The notes under the pieces were generated by a model. It had not been told where the DNA came from. It searched no databases and was given only the letters and a program-made list of their open reading frames with translations. A stretch of DNA of 64,000 nt. It comes from Pelargonium cotyledonis. Its lineage: Eukaryota; Streptophyta; Magnoliopsida; Geraniales; Geraniaceae. The first letter of the stretch is position 1, and each line of letters opens with the position of its first letter. Shown here one piece after another: positions 14,025 to 25,908 of this stretch. Location of the stretch: the NCBI GenBank assembly GCA_036897625.1, contig JAYMTA010000025.1, positions 16,965 through 80,964 of the forward strand. Reading direction: 5' to 3'. The translations under genes were made by a program, and so were the position numbers.

Positions 14025-14096
14025 CGGTGTATAATTTAGTTGGTAGAACATGGAGCTTTTAAGCTATCGGCTGCGGGTTCGAGTCGAGTCATTCTC
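14025..14096 (+). pseudogene. trnK: Degenerate tRNA-Lys(UUU)
   Basis: This 72-base segment aligns without gaps to the plant mitochondrial tRNA-Lys as I recall it. It has a GGTGTATA 5' end, a TTAGTTGGTAGAAC D-arm, an intact CTTTTAA anticodon loop with UUU at 14058-14060, and GCGGGTTCGAGT in the T-arm. Pairing has been lost: the anticodon stem halves (TGGAG and GCTAT) and the 3' side of the T-stem (CGAGT) do not pair, and the acceptor ends do not match. It reads as a tRNA whose sequence is remembered but whose cloverleaf is broken, so it is probably not functional. Confidence 0.8.
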
Positions 14097-15357
14097 TTTT
14101 CTTTCATTTACCATCCTTCCTCAATTCATATAGTAGAAATTTGTTTTACAATGAAGTCAGTTATCTTATCTAAAAAGCTTTTATTGGTATAAGCAAGTTG
14201 CCTTTGATTACTCTTCGGCCCAATTCTTTTATATCTAAGCGATTAAAATGCCAGCTTTGAGTAAATGAGACTACAGTAAATGCTAGTTTGTGTGCCCTTT
14301 ATGATTACCCGGATCACGATTCCTTTAGTAATAGCTGTAATCTAATTTTCTTTTGGATAGGATATAGATATATTCTAGCTTACAAGATCCCATTAAAGCT
14401 TCTTCGACTGAAATCCCGGATAACAGCTAAATTTTAAATAAATCCTATTTAGTTGGCTTTTACCTTGTCATAATTTTTAATTCTTTATAGAAGACAGCGC
14501 ATACTTGGAATGGCAGGGAAGTCTTAATAAAAATTACACATTTCTATTTTTTGTATTATGAAAGGGCTTGAACACCCGCCTATTTTCCTTTATTGCCTCT
14601 TGATTTTGACAACTTCTTAGGTGTGTGCTTTTGCGTGTTTGATAGTTTTTGTATAATAGTAGCAAGAACTTATTACAACTGCTAAAGTTAGTCTAACTCC
14701 TACCTTTCTTTATAGGTTTGTACTTAAGAATTAAGATACGAGAGTCCTTTTTTGACTTGATGAATTACCCAGAAAAGCTCTCATGTATATATTCTTGATG
14801 TATCTTTTAGGAACTCCTAAAACCTTTTTCGAAAGAATACCCGCTAGCATAGCGGATTAGATTCCATACCAAAGAAAGCTGATATACTAAAAAGGTTTCC
14901 CCTTGAAAGGGTAGTTAAAAGCATCGCTCTAATAAAAATTCCATAGTTAAACTTTACAGCAGTATCCGATCTTAAAGAAAGTTGAGACACAAAAAGGGTT
15001 AGTTATAGTTATTTCATGCATTGAGTCCACTAAATCAAAGGATGTTTCATAATAGTTTCTATAGAGTAGATACTGGAAGCTTGTTCAGGAGAAAGTTAAT
15101 AAGGTATCCAATTTATGGATTGTTGTATAGTCTCTTACTTTACTTAAGGTATTTTTAACAGTTGCAGTGCTAATAATCTTTTAGGAGTTCCTTGTATAAC
15201 CAGCCAGGCCAGTACAAGAAAGTATTCAGCTTTTATCTATTTTATTTAAGTAGCAATGTAATTTATAATTGGAATTTAAGGTCTTCCTATACTTTTTTCT
15301 TTATTAGGCTTAGTTTCCTTAGAGCATAGTTTGTTTGTCCCCGCTATGGAGGGGTCC

Positions 15358-15419
15358 TTTCTGAGTCAGCAAGTACAGTTCAGGTTTTTATTCCATTGTC
15401 AGTTGATTTTCTGAGTCAG
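15358..15419 (+). repeat. Direct repeat TTTCTGAGTCAG, two copies
   Basis: Identical 12-base copies lie at 15,358-15,369 and 15,408-15,419, 50 bases apart. A further TGAGTCAGG occurs at 19,141. Nothing suggests an attachment site or mobile element. Confidence 0.5.
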
Positions 15420-15691
15420 GCTCTTATACAACTCTAGAGGAAATCCTTTCGCTAAACTTCTTTTTTAGACTCAGCGATATTTCTAGCTTCAACGATGGCG
15501 TACAACTAAAGCGGTTACACAAAAGACTAAAAAGAATATTGTTAAAGTTACAAAGTTTTTTAATAGATATTTATTTAAAGACTCTATTTACATTTTACAA
15601 ATCCAGAGAATCGGAAAACCCTGTAAACAATGGAACAGAAGTCTCTATATCCGAATAAGGAAAGCGCTCTTAGAAGTAACTTTTCAAACAG

Positions 15692-15760
15692 AGCCTAATA
15701 TGACTTGAACCCTGTACCGATGACAGACCTTTACAATGAAAAAGCTCCTAATTTGCTTGA
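15692..15760 (-). pseudogene. tRNA-like, Thr(UGU) or Tyr(GUA)
   Basis: The minus strand reads ATTAGGAGC, then CATTGTAAAGG, then GTCATCGGTACAGGGTTCAAG. TTGTAAA could be a Thr(UGU) anticodon loop, and GTCATCGGT is typical of Thr. The longer gap before the T-loop would fit a Tyr tRNA with a longer variable arm. The helices are incomplete. Confidence 0.5.
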
Positions 15761-15778
15761 TTTAATACTAACCTAACT

Positions 15779-15830
15779 TATTCGAATCCAAGGCATGCGG
15801 AGAGACAGCAACCCTGTCGAGGAAACCCTT
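15779..15830 (-). pseudogene. Weak tRNA 3' fragment
   Basis: The minus strand has CGCATGCCTTGGATTCGAAT, resembling the variable-loop and T-arm part of a tRNA such as Gln. No D-arm or anticodon arm can be placed. It lies 20 bases beyond the element at 15,692. Confidence 0.3.
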
Positions 15831-16904
15831 TATCAAGATCGTTTAATTTGCATTAGATATAAGTAGATACGAATCCTAATTCTAGCAATAGCTAATAATG
15901 TATAAACCTGAATCTAAAGTATAGACTCCATCTCAGACCAAGAAGAAGGATAATGAAGCACTACTTCTCGCTGTATATTTAAATCCTTTCGAAACATCAA
16001 CAGAAAACCCAATAGAATACTGTTATGTAAAAAATACCTAATACTTAGCTTTTTAAACTTCTTACAAATACTATTCACAATTAAGTCTTACAAAGAGATC
16101 TATTAAATCAATTATGTTATCCAATGAGAAATCTTGTGTTTTTCAGCCAATACTTAAAAACAAAACAAAGATTAACTTGTAAAAGCAGTAATCCCTCAGA
16201 GGTTACTCTTAATTTTAGATCTCACGTAATAAATGTAATATACAAAAGCTCTCAATCAAGATCTACTATCCCACCCGCACCCTTTGAACCTACAACCGGA
16301 ATTAGTAACTCGACACTTTAAAATCTTAAATGGGTTCATAATAAATTGGCAATAGTATACAAAGAGAGTTCCTTTTGAGTCGGATTTATAAGAATAAGAT
16401 TGAGTTTTTTTACAAATATGAAGTATTTAGGAGATAATCCTACTTTTGAGACCCAGTTTCGCTAACCTTAGCAGAGTCTGACATAGATATACAAGTTTCT
16501 TATATATGTTGATTAACACCCCTTTACAAAACTTCATAAAAACTTAAAGATTCTAACTTGTTGTATCGGAAACTTAAGTGTTGGTTTTTTATTAAACTAA
16601 CAAGACAGGGATTAGTACCAAGAAATTTTTTCATAACGAAGAATAGCTTGACTAACATATTACAAGAAAGCTCTTGATTCAAGAATAAAAACTACTTGAG
16701 AAAATTTTCGGAAATTCTCCTACAACGAATTTGTTATTTTATAGAATAGTAGTGTAATCCTTAGTATAATGTCATGCTGTAGGCGCTCCAATACGAATGA
16801 GAAAACTTGTTCAAAGCTTTGTTATCAATATTTAAACTTTGTATTTTTCAATACCCGAGAATTAAAGCAGTATAGCATAATAATTAAGAGTAGTTTTCCT
16901 ATTC

Positions 16905-16977
16905 TAGCGGGAGCAGGACTTGAACCTTTGTACGCGGATTCCACTCACCGGTGCTCTAACCATCAAAGGGAGTGCTA
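16905..16977 (-). pseudogene. tRNA-like element, the best-folding unassigned one
   Basis: This is a 73-base minus-strand segment with GGTTAGAGCACC (D-arm) and AAAGGTTCAAGTCC (T-arm). The ends carry TAGC and GCTA, which can pair as an acceptor tip, slightly out of register. The anticodon stem CCGGT/ATCCG keeps four of five pairs, one of them a wobble. The anticodon position reads GUG (His), but the base before it is A instead of U, so the identity is uncertain. A short chance reading frame covers it. Confidence 0.6.
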
Positions 16978-17826
16978 AATCGTACTTGGTCTAACTGTAG
17001 CTATATTTGGTATTAGTAAGGCTAGATTCTGGAAGTGATAAGGATTCTCATCTAAGTAAGTGATTAGAAGCTTCCCCTCTTTCTCATTTAGAATCTAGGA
17101 AACCCCCTTACTTATCAATATCAAGCTATTTGTATGAATAATCGAAGTACGAGAAATTTATTCCATTTATTTTATAGATAAAAGCTAAAGTAGTTCCTGC
17201 AACTCTTTCTGGAACTGGACTTTCCCAAAGTAAAGTTAAACCTCGTAACGAACCTGGTAATGATAAGTACCCCGACATTCCAAAAAAGATAATAGACTGA
17301 GAGACCACAGATAGTTGGCGAGCAGCCCTTCTGTTCCTTACCTTAAAATAGGACTCCCTTTACTGAAATTAGATTTGTTTTATTGGACTTTATTCCAGGA
17401 TAGTATGGCAGCTTTGAGACACTGTGATCGAGGGCGGGTTTCTAAAATAGCAAGATAATGATTTCTGCTTAAATGGAGGGAAGACAGAGCTGTGACTTAC
17501 CACTTGGCTATACTCCATAAAAAATTACACTTTATACTATAACTTACAACGTTGGAGAATATATAAGAAGATATGAATCATTTCATACTATTTCTATATA
17601 AGTAATAAGAAAGTGAATATCTAAATCACTTAAATAAAGAATTAAAAGAATTCTAAATATTAAACTAATAAATTAGGGGACTCTTGGATCTCCTTCTTAC
17701 TTATTCTGTAACACAGGTAAAGCAACCTACACATGAAAACCCAAACGGAGGTTCAAAACGCGAAGCTCAGCTTATAACATTTTTTGAATTTGTCCTAGAA
17801 TTTAACCTCAGCACAAGAATACAAGA

Positions 17827-18089
17827 TCTTTACTTTTAGCTATCTGGGGAATTCTACTTAATAGATGAGATCTCCTGATCATGTTTATATCGATTGAACT
17901 CATGTTATTAGTTGCCAATTTCAACTTCTTAATCTTTTCTGTTTCTTAAGATGATATGGGTAGGTCTTTGCCTTAAAGGTTCTAGCAGTGGCAGCAGCTG
18001 AGTCGGCTATTGGATTAACCATTTTCGTTATAACTTTCCGAGTCGGAGGAACAATTACAGTGGAATTTCTTTTCAGTATTCAGGGCTAA
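17827..18089 (+). pseudogene. nad4L: Broken nad4L (NADH dehydrogenase subunit 4L), mitochondrial type
   Basis: NAD4L is a small membrane subunit of respiratory complex I, normally about 100 residues with three membrane helices. The + strand translation shows, in order, LAIWGILLNR (17836-17865), a TGA at 17866, SIELMLL and NFLIFSVS (17890-17946), a TAA at 17947, then DDM. One base is missing around 17962. The frame then resumes as [24 protein letters not shown], and ends VEFLFSIQG with a TAA stop at 18087-18089. Compared with the land-plant protein as I recall it, all segments are collinear and the last 40 or so codons are uninterrupted. The conserved AAAESAIG helix, with its membrane Glu, is kept. 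The N-terminal 15 or so residues are not recognisable and no start codon could be chosen. The TGA stands where plants have an Arg codon, so U-to-C editing could repair it, but editing would not restore the deletion or turn the TAA into the expected Leu. No neighbouring nad or atp gene was found. I infer a pseudogene; identity is secure, function unlikely. Confidence 0.88.
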
Positions 18090-20610
18090 CGCCTATAGTA
18101 TTCCTTTTAGCGGGGCCTTTTTTTTTTATCAATTATAATTTGTTACTCCTATAGACACTACTTATCAGTATCCGTTTTCATGAATGTATAACTATGGATT
18201 GTAAGAATCTCCCCTTAGATTACTATCTATATATTAATTAGATGTTACCAAAAAGAATTGCCCTTGTTTAACGAGGATCCACCCTCTAAAGGAATTCAAA
18301 CTGGGAGATTAAATAGAGAAAAAGACACCACCCCCCTAAATTGATAACTGCGGAATCCCAGCCTTTTTTAAAATTGACAATTTACTTATATAATAAGGAT
18401 TTCCTTACTGTTTTAATTTGTACGAGTTTTTTAGGAGCAAGCCAAAAAGGTTTCTATTTTAAAGTAAAAAAGAGTTGCAGGTAAGAGTAAAATAGCTATG
18501 AATTTCTAGTTCTCAAGAAAGTTATAGGTATTGGAATTCGGTACTACTAAGTTAGTGTGAAAAACTTATATAAGTTGTAAATTCATACTTAAACGAGGGT
18601 TCGTTCCCACGAAAATTTAGCGTGTTCTTGACACATATTCCTTTCGAAGCAGGGCATCCTACCAAACCCACCCGCGGATTTACTCCTTATGCATAAAGCC
18701 TCAGCGCTCTGTTTTCCTTTCGTATTCCGTGTTTGGTTTTATTTGGCTCGGCCCTTAAAAAATTTGTAGCAATATAATTTTAGTTTTATACTTTTTTTTG
18801 ATAAGTTTTAAATACAACAACTATAATTGTCCTAAATGTTAGAAATTAGAATTCAGTAAGGGATATACTGCAGCCTGAGATAGTGTCAAAATTGAAAGCC
18901 AATGATTAGTTTTTAAAGAATTCCGAAAGTTAAGCCAGAAATTCCGTTTATCTTCTCTGGTACAATGAAAGAGGAAACGTGTCCCACAAAAATATATCAA
19001 ATACTACTTCAGACCAAACTTCAAAAATTTCTTCATTTATCTATACAATAGCTTTATACTCTAATGTTGCTCTATAAATATATAGCAATAATGCAAACGG
19101 ACCCGGATAGAACAGCTAAAGCTTCCACTTTAAACCTGACTGAGTCAGGAAACTCTTATAAACTTATTAAAAGTGATTAAAGAATAGGATCTTCGAGCCC
19201 TCGTGTGCGCGCCTTTCAGGTTAAGGAGCGAGTACTTTATAACACTTGTCGACAGGCCCACTAAGTCGGGATTATTAAGCTTAAAAACTTTTTGTGGAAT
19301 AGTAGGATATCGGCATGTATTGAATTAGTCAGTCCTACCCCTTCAGCTTATATTTAAAGTAAAGAAACCGTAACTATATATTGTATGTGAACCCCATTTC
19401 TATATAGAAAGTTCTCCACTGTGTATGTAAAAAAATAAAAACTTTCTAGAATCTGGTGAATATAGCCTGAACATGAGTCTATCCTAAGGAAGGAGTTTCA
19501 CGTTCTAAGACTCAGGTCTAAAGAGTTTTATAGGCAATCTCTTCTTATATAATTTCCTTTCCTTATTATAATTAGAAAACCCTTGAAAATACCAGGTAAT
19601 GCTACAAGGAGCACAGGTATTAAGGGGTCCTTCTAATTAATATAAACCCGATATTTGATATGATAACCGGCCTTGATTCACCCAAACTGAAATGGAGTAA
19701 AAAGCAAGGATTGCCCTCTCGTTACTCTAAAACTAGAAACATACCAATCTTAAAAATTACAACAGAAAAGAATAAATAATCTATAGTATAGGAGTAAAGG
19801 TAGCTTTGGAAAATTATTTTATTCTCGTTATAAAGGCAGGTAAATAGCTATAAAGGCTCGTAGGAAAGATATAGCTATCATCAAGAGTAAGGTACAGAAG
19901 AGTACTCTAGCTATTAAGAAGACTAACTAATAAGACAGGTAGTACAGCAGCATAAGATAGCTTTGAAGAATACGTAAGTCAATAGTGGTGGGTTTTTTGG
20001 GGGGGTACTGAGGAGAGGGGTTTCGAAAAGTCATGTTAGTGCAATCCGGGTATTTATCAAAATATGCATAGCTGCGAAAACCCTGTCACTTGTTAAAGGC
20101 AAAATCCTTGTTCGATATATACTAGAATAGGCGTTTCCGTAATCTCCATCTATTAATGGGGCGATGGTCGAAGAGCTATTTAGAGACTAGTTAAGCTTTC
20201 TTGTATAACTACTCTTTTCCCTGGTATGCTTTTGACTACTCTTGTCCTAAGCTAGGATTAAAAATAAATGATATACTTTTTGCTCCGCCTATCAACAAGT
20301 AGGACTTTAGCGTTAAGGGCGGGCTCTTACCTTAACTGGCTAACGTTTTTTGAAGTACGCATATCACCCTACCCCGCCACTCCTATCATCTGCTGCCACT
20401 TTCAAGGCTTCTCGCACAAGGCAATATTACTAAATAATGAACTGGGTATTGGAAACAAGAAATGTACATATTAGACCCAAATTAAAAAATAAGTTTCCTT
20501 TTATTGAAATTAAAGAACTTTATTACTAGGCCTTCCTCTATTACTGCTCGTCCATATAGGGACCGTATAAAACTGTATTGGGTTTTTCTGATTGATAAGT
20601 CATAAATTTT
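18090..20610. other. Non-coding sequence after the nad4L relic
   Basis: A T-run lies about 30 bases after the nad4L stop (18,118-18,127). No atp, nad or cox relic follows that I can recognise. The 68-codon frame at 20,268-20,474 lies in G+C-richer sequence but shows no family features. Confidence 0.5.
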
Positions 20611-20660
20611 TGACCGGAATCACGTGATAAAGTGAATGCCTTACTCAACCAATTAGACTT
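20611..20660 (-). pseudogene. Weak tRNA 5' fragment
   Basis: The minus strand reads GTCTAATTGGTTGAGTAAGGC, a convincing D-arm in its first 20 bases. It is followed by a TCAC/GTGA stem that might be an anticodon arm. No T-loop follows at the right distance. Confidence 0.35.
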
Positions 20661-22605
20661 CTTAGGGAACCCCCAAGGAATCCCTTCGTTTGCCCATTAG
20701 CTATACGGTACACCCATTCTAAGAATAAGACCCCCCCTTTTTCTTTGCTCCCTCCCTTTCAACTTATATCATATTATAATCCCTTAAATAACTGCTTTCA
20801 TTCTGAATTTCATTTATTAAAAAAAAATACTCGAGGAGAACCGAGGAGGAGAGTAATAATGGAGACTCAAACCTCGACGCACGAAATGCATAGCTTTCTT
20901 TGTATAAGCTACTTTTTTTTATTGATATATCTTCTGTAAATTATGTTTTGTGTTCTTATTCCACTGGAATACCATTGTGTAGAGTAGCTTAGATTTCAAA
21001 AGACAGAGCCTATCCTTATCGAAATACTTTTAAGGATTCCCCTATTATGTAATCTTATATAAGTAATAATTATAGGACATTAATACAATTACGCATAAGT
21101 GTAACTATCTCTCTGGTAAACCTGTCTTTCCCCTTTCTTAGAAGCCACGGACGAAGAAACTCCATAATTATTAAAACGCAGGTCAGGCTTTTTCTCTATC
21201 AGTTATATAATACAAGCGCCCATGCTCCTAATACTATATAAGAATAATTCAAGATATATTACAGTTAATTGGAGCGCTCCGCAACTTATTTAAAGAATTT
21301 ATTTACTTTTTCAGGACTTATTTGGCTTTCCATTCCAAACTATGAGAACTCCCACTTTTAATTGTCAAAGTTCTGGTTCAGATAATAGAATGATACGAAA
21401 AGCTTTCCGAATTATAACTAAAGGAGTGTTTTCCTACAACGCATGTCATTGCCGCCAATAGCCCGAAAAATGCCTGTCTAATACTCTCTTTTGTTACCAA
21501 TTACCACGAATATGAACAATTCAAGAGAACCCCCGGAAAATAGCTCGAGTAATACCCACTCTTCTAATACTGAGGTAAAGTTGACAATCTAATTTAAGAA
21601 TTCTGGAAGGCGTCAAATACAAGTTCCCGGGAAATGAGTAATGCGCCGCAATTACGTAAACAGAAAAAGTTTATCTTCAATCAAGATTCAAAAAACCCTG
21701 TTAGCCTTGGTTTGATGTTGTGAAAACCATAGGTAAAGCTGTATAATACACTAAGAAAAGTCAATTAAGATATATAAAATCTGGTAAAGAAAGAGTATTT
21801 ACTCAGAAGAAAGTTAGATTTGTTCTGTATTTTTGTTAGATTTACCTATCAAGGTGTGGTTTACGTCTTGTGTTTATATAGAAATTCGGGTATTTTCTGG
21901 AAGAAGCTTCAGTACAGCATCGAGAGGTTTTTCTTTCTTTTTAGTCATGAAGTTTATCCAGAGACACAGAAGTACTAGACAAGGCAGTAATTATTTTATA
22001 ACTCGGACGGGACTCATAGACTTTTGCTTTCTTTGTTTGACCCTTTTAAAAGGAAACCAAGTAAATAAAGGGCCAGCCAAAACACCAGGTTACAAAATGT
22101 CTACTCATTTTTATTTTTAACGCCCTAGTCTAGCGAATTTTCCTTAAAGTAATAAACCTAGATACAGCATTAATAGGGATCCTTAAATACTTACTTTTAT
22201 GGGGTAGGTTTTGTTCATATATAATTATAAAGATTAGGTTCGTTTTCCAACATGACATTCTGAATACCCGTCTAACTTGTGTCTATAGTCTTAATTTTTG
22301 TTAAGAGAGTAATATCCACTTTTGTTTAACTATCTTAAGCCTTATGGGATACATAGGTTATCATAATTTAGGTAATACTAGATACTTTTTTCTATTTACG
22401 TCTTTATATCTGGATTTTTTAACCCCCTTATCATAACTTTTAATTCAACAAATACGGTATCTTTTGAATTTAGGACTTAAGTCTCTATTTTTACAGGATA
22501 TATACTTTCCAAAATCCCTTCGGTTAAAAAACGAAACTGTTCATAAAGCACGATGAAGAAAATAGATCCTAAAATGGAGGGGAATACACTGAAATAAAGG
22601 GATCC
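20661..22605. other. Non-coding; contains the longest chance frame
   Basis: The longest ATG-started frame of the window (21,833-22,120, 95 codons, +) is here. Its protein has no motif I recognise, no ribosome-binding site precedes it, and a frame this long is expected by chance in this much AT-rich sequence. Confidence 0.55.
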
Positions 22606-22675
22606 CGCATGACTTGAACCTACGACAAATGTTTGGTTTGAATCTCCACAATCATGATATCATACTTTGTTCTAC
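22606..22675 (-). pseudogene. tRNA-like, possibly Trp
   Basis: The minus strand ends with TTTGTCGTAGGTTCAAGTC, the variable loop and T-arm found in plant mitochondrial tRNA-Trp. Upstream, GGAGATTCAAACC could be the anticodon arm, with UCA where CCA is expected. There are about three extra bases between the two and the D-arm is poor. Confidence 0.4.
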
Positions 22676-23002
22676 GACTAGAACTTTAATCTAAATTTTG
22701 ATAGTGGTATCTCCTTAAACAAGAAATCAGTGGAGATCTCTTTAATATAGCGTTTATAAAATAGCGAGCGTTAAATTGACTTATTCGTTTAGGTATTCCA
22801 AGAATAAGAGTTTTTTAGGTTAAACAATAAAGCATCGGCTGTTGTAAATTCGAAGCAAATTGAAAGAAGTTTTTAATTAGCAAATAATTTCTTAAGTGAT
22901 ATTCAAAGTCCTAAAACCCACCCTAAAATATAGAAACACACTCCTATATCCCAATTTTATAAGACCTCTAACTATGTTTTATCCTTGGTTACCACTAAAT
23001 TC

Positions 23003-23075
23003 TGATTCCCGGCTATAGGGGCTTTTGAACCTTGTACTACTGAAACTCTAAAGCTTTTAGTCACACGGAGGGTGA
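23003..23075 (-). pseudogene. tRNA-like element, weak
   Basis: The minus strand contains GACTAAAAGCTTTAGAG and AGTACAAGGTTCAAAAGCC. The second part looks like a T-arm and the first like a D-arm with serine or leucine flavour. The anticodon arm cannot be placed. Confidence 0.35.
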
Positions 23076-24117
23076 TTTATATTAAAAAACAGGCTTTACC
23101 ACATAAATCTCTATATCTAAGGACTCCTTTTAAGTCTGACGTACTTTTTTAAGTTTTGAAATTTCTAGTAAAAGCAAGTAATTTGGCATTTCTGTTTTCC
23201 AAGTACACTCTTGTGTCTCTGTAGTAAATATATAAAGGAGGAACCCACCCGGTTTTAGATAGAATAAAGAAAGTCTTTCAAGAGTCTTATCCAATTAAAA
23301 AAGGGGAGATCTCTATCAGCTTATCCGCAAAAGTGAGGGTTGAGGTTAATTCATAAGTCAGTAAGCTAAACCTACTGGGGTTATTAGAGAAGGAGTACTT
23401 TTCAAGTCTTGGGTTGTGTAGAAAACACCTTTTATAAGGTATATCCTAGTAAAGCTGTAGTTTTCCTGTGGTGTTTTAAGAGAGTCCCCTATAGCTTGCC
23501 AAGTTGAGGTTCAAATGAGTCCAAGTTACATGAGGATTCCCAGCAGCTTATTGGTGAGATTCTTCTGTAATGCAGTCTAGCCAGTCCTAACTTTAGAAAG
23601 ATATAAATACTTAATTCTATTTTTTATTATGTACAGGATTTAAACTTGAAAACTTAAGAGATATGTTTTCTATTAACTCTCCGAATTACTTAAACTTAAA
23701 TAAATCTCTAAATGAAAATTATGCTATTTATAAGCTAGAGCTTTCATTCTCTAAACAGTAAAGCTACGCTAGAAATTTATAAGGAAACGGGTACACTAGA
23801 ATAGCGATTTAGTTAAGAGTACAAAAAGGAGTCCTGATATAAAATTGTTTACTAAATTTCGTAGGACTAAAGCTGGAGTTTTACTTATTCCCTGGGAGGC
23901 CTATAAGTAAGGGTTCAGATTTATAAGCTTTTAAGTGAAAAACTTGAGCTTTAGTATTCTATATTTTATTGACTACTTTTAAAGAGTTATCTTAGACTGA
24001 CTTTTATGGCATAAACTAAGTAAGAGGGTAGACTCTCGCTTCGGTATTAAGATTCAAGTTAAAACAAATTATGATTTGCTATAGTTTATATAAGCGGTAG
24101 TCCTTTTTAGGAATAGC

Positions 24118-24195
24118 CCTGAGCGCGCGTTCGTTTTGAACCTTTGACCGCTATAATTAAAAGTTAGGATTAGGACTACCGATTTAGCTTTACAA
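24118..24195 (-). pseudogene. trnK: Degenerate tRNA-Lys(UUU)-like, second
   Basis: The minus strand shows GCTAAATCGGTAG (D-arm), AACTTTTAATTATAG (anticodon loop CTTTTAA with UUU) and GCGGTCAAAGGTTCAAAA (variable loop and T-arm). This is the order and approximate spacing of tRNA-Lys, with about three extra bases before the anticodon. The anticodon and T-stems do not pair well. Confidence 0.55.
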
Positions 24196-24341
24196 AAAAG
24201 CAAAGAATCAGAACGTGATTTACAAGTGCTTTCGGTTCTTCATCCTCTTTTCGTCATACCTTTATCGTAGTTAAGGTAAAAATTCTAGCTTTGTAAAAAC
24301 CTCAGGAGCCCCTACTTTTATAAAGCTTTCCGCTTCACAAA

Positions 24342-24360
24342 TGGAGACTTTGAATCTCCA
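24342..24360 (-). pseudogene. Perfect T-arm-like hairpin
   Basis: The segment is a six-pair stem TGGAGA/TCTCCA around a seven-base loop which on the minus strand reads TTCAAAG, that is, a fully paired tRNA T-arm. Just before it on the minus strand lies ATTTATAACCATTATGCA, similar to the Met-like TTATAACC segments at 36,060 and 59,750. No D-arm was found. Confidence 0.4.
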
Positions 24361-25096
24361 TGCATAATGGTTATAAATCTACCTAATTTTCATTATATAT
24401 TGTTAAAACAAAATTTCAAATGCACTTTTGACTGCTAGAGAATTGTTTAGAAAAATATGTTATTGAGTAATTAAAGTAAGAGGTAACCCTTAAATTGACT
24501 TTTGAAACTTCCCAAAAATAGACCTTCTCTTAGTTTCATTCATCATTATACTCACTCAGTGATCTCGTGCTGACTGAATGAATAAGATAAAGACAGAAAG
24601 AACTTAACATACTTTTATAGTGTATGCCCCCATACTTATCTTTAAAAAGCAAGAGTTGCTTGTATAAAACTGGATTTGGTAACCGGCTTCTTCTTAAACT
24701 ATAGTAATGAAGAAGGAAAGAAACCGAGACTTTTTCATAGACATAGTAAAATTCTTTGAAAAGCCTTAAAATAGAAATACCTGTACTGCTCTAATTTTAT
24801 TAGTAGGGATTTAGTTTAGTCCTAAGCTATGTACCTGTTTAGAGAGCACTTCGTAATTTTCTTTCTATCAAGGGAGTAATATTCGAATAACACCAGACTT
24901 CATGGCAATTCAAGCTAGTTTTTCTATATGCGGGGCACTGAGCAACCAAGCCAAGCATCTAACGGATATTTTAGACTCAAAGCTTGTACTTACCCCACCT
25001 CCTAACTTTTATTAGAAAATAAAGATTTTGAATTTTATTCTTGAAATTCAGTAATTTATTTATTAAGCAAAAAGAAACATCTGAGACGCCTATTAA

Positions 25097-25172
25097 CCCA
25101 AATTACGTTCGACAAATCGGAATGCTTCTAAAAGTAGTGTCCCCAGGTTCAAATCCTATTTATTATTAGGCT
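25097..25172 (+). pseudogene. trnR: Degenerate tRNA-Arg(UCU)-like
   Basis: GCTTCTAAAAG resembles the anticodon region of plastid-type tRNA-Arg(UCU), and CAGGTTCAAATCCTATT matches its T-arm and 3' side almost exactly. Three T-stem pairs remain. The spacing between the two is about two bases longer than normal, and the anticodon stem does not pair. The D-arm is not convincing. If the register is shifted by one, the anticodon position would read CUA, which I regard as accidental. Confidence 0.55.
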
Positions 25173-25835
25173 CCTGTTTAATTACAAAAAGTTCGTGTAC
25201 GAGAAGTTTTAAAGGCAAATCCGAGATCTTGATAGAATTACTTCATTTACAACCTATCAAACTTGTCTTAATTACCTGAGATTTAATCCTAAGTAGGAAC
25301 AGCAAAGGATCAAAAAAAGAAAATTCAAACTGAATTCTATGAGTAGGGGCTTAGGCTGTTTAAATAGACCTGACTTACGCGTTTAATAAAGCAAGTACTT
25401 ATCCTGCTAAAGCGTTTATAGGAACTTCTTTCCGGCCAGATTTTAGTAAAGTTCAGTCCAAACAACAAAAGGGATACTATTATTAGTTTTGTTGCTTTAT
25501 AGTATCAATAACTTGCTTATTTCAGTTACAGTGTCCCTATATGTTAGTATCAAGAGTTTATCAAGCTTTATGAACAAGATTTGAAAAGTACTAATGGATT
25601 CTAGAAAACTAGATTTATAAGATCTAAGATGAGCTCCAGTAGTATTTAAATACAAGTTCTCCATAGATTAGCAATTTAGACAAAAGAAGCTAAGACGCCT
25701 TTTTTCTGAATATTTGTAAAAATAGTATTCGAATCCTTGCGTAAAAACCCTGTACTTCTGAATTGGAAATCCTTTCTATCATAAAAGGTTTTTGGAGGTT
25801 TTGTATCTCTATTTATACTTGACTTAAAAAAAAAA

Positions 25836-25908
25836 AGCTAGTACAATAACATTCGGGTAGAGCACGGGCCTCCTAGGTGTATTGTATGGGTTCAAATGCT
25901 ATAATAAT
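25836..25908 (+). pseudogene. Degenerate tRNA, Trp-like
   Basis: ATTCGGGTAGAGCACGGGCC, CTCCTAGG and ATGGGTTCAAAT follow the layout of plant mitochondrial tRNA-Trp(CCA), one base short before the T-loop. The anticodon loop has the expected U but reads CCU, which taken literally would be Arg. The anticodon stem has only one normal pair. A glycine tRNA is an alternative source. It lies just after a poly-A run at about 25,827-25,836. Confidence 0.5.

Noticed and set aside
16124-16321. 65-codon frame ending near a PFEPTTG peptide
   Set aside because: The peptide comes from reading a minus-strand T-loop-like sequence (TGTAGGTTCAAAGG) in translation; the rest of a tRNA could not be found either.
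17126-17308. 60-codon minus-strand frame near nad4L, considered as a nad or cytochrome relic
   Set aside because: Hydrophobic start and a PVPERVAG segment, but no match to any mitochondrial protein I know in order or spacing.
21833-22120. 95-codon open frame, the longest in the window
   Set aside because: Length fits chance for 64 kb at this composition, there is no start signal, no family motif, and no neighbouring gene.
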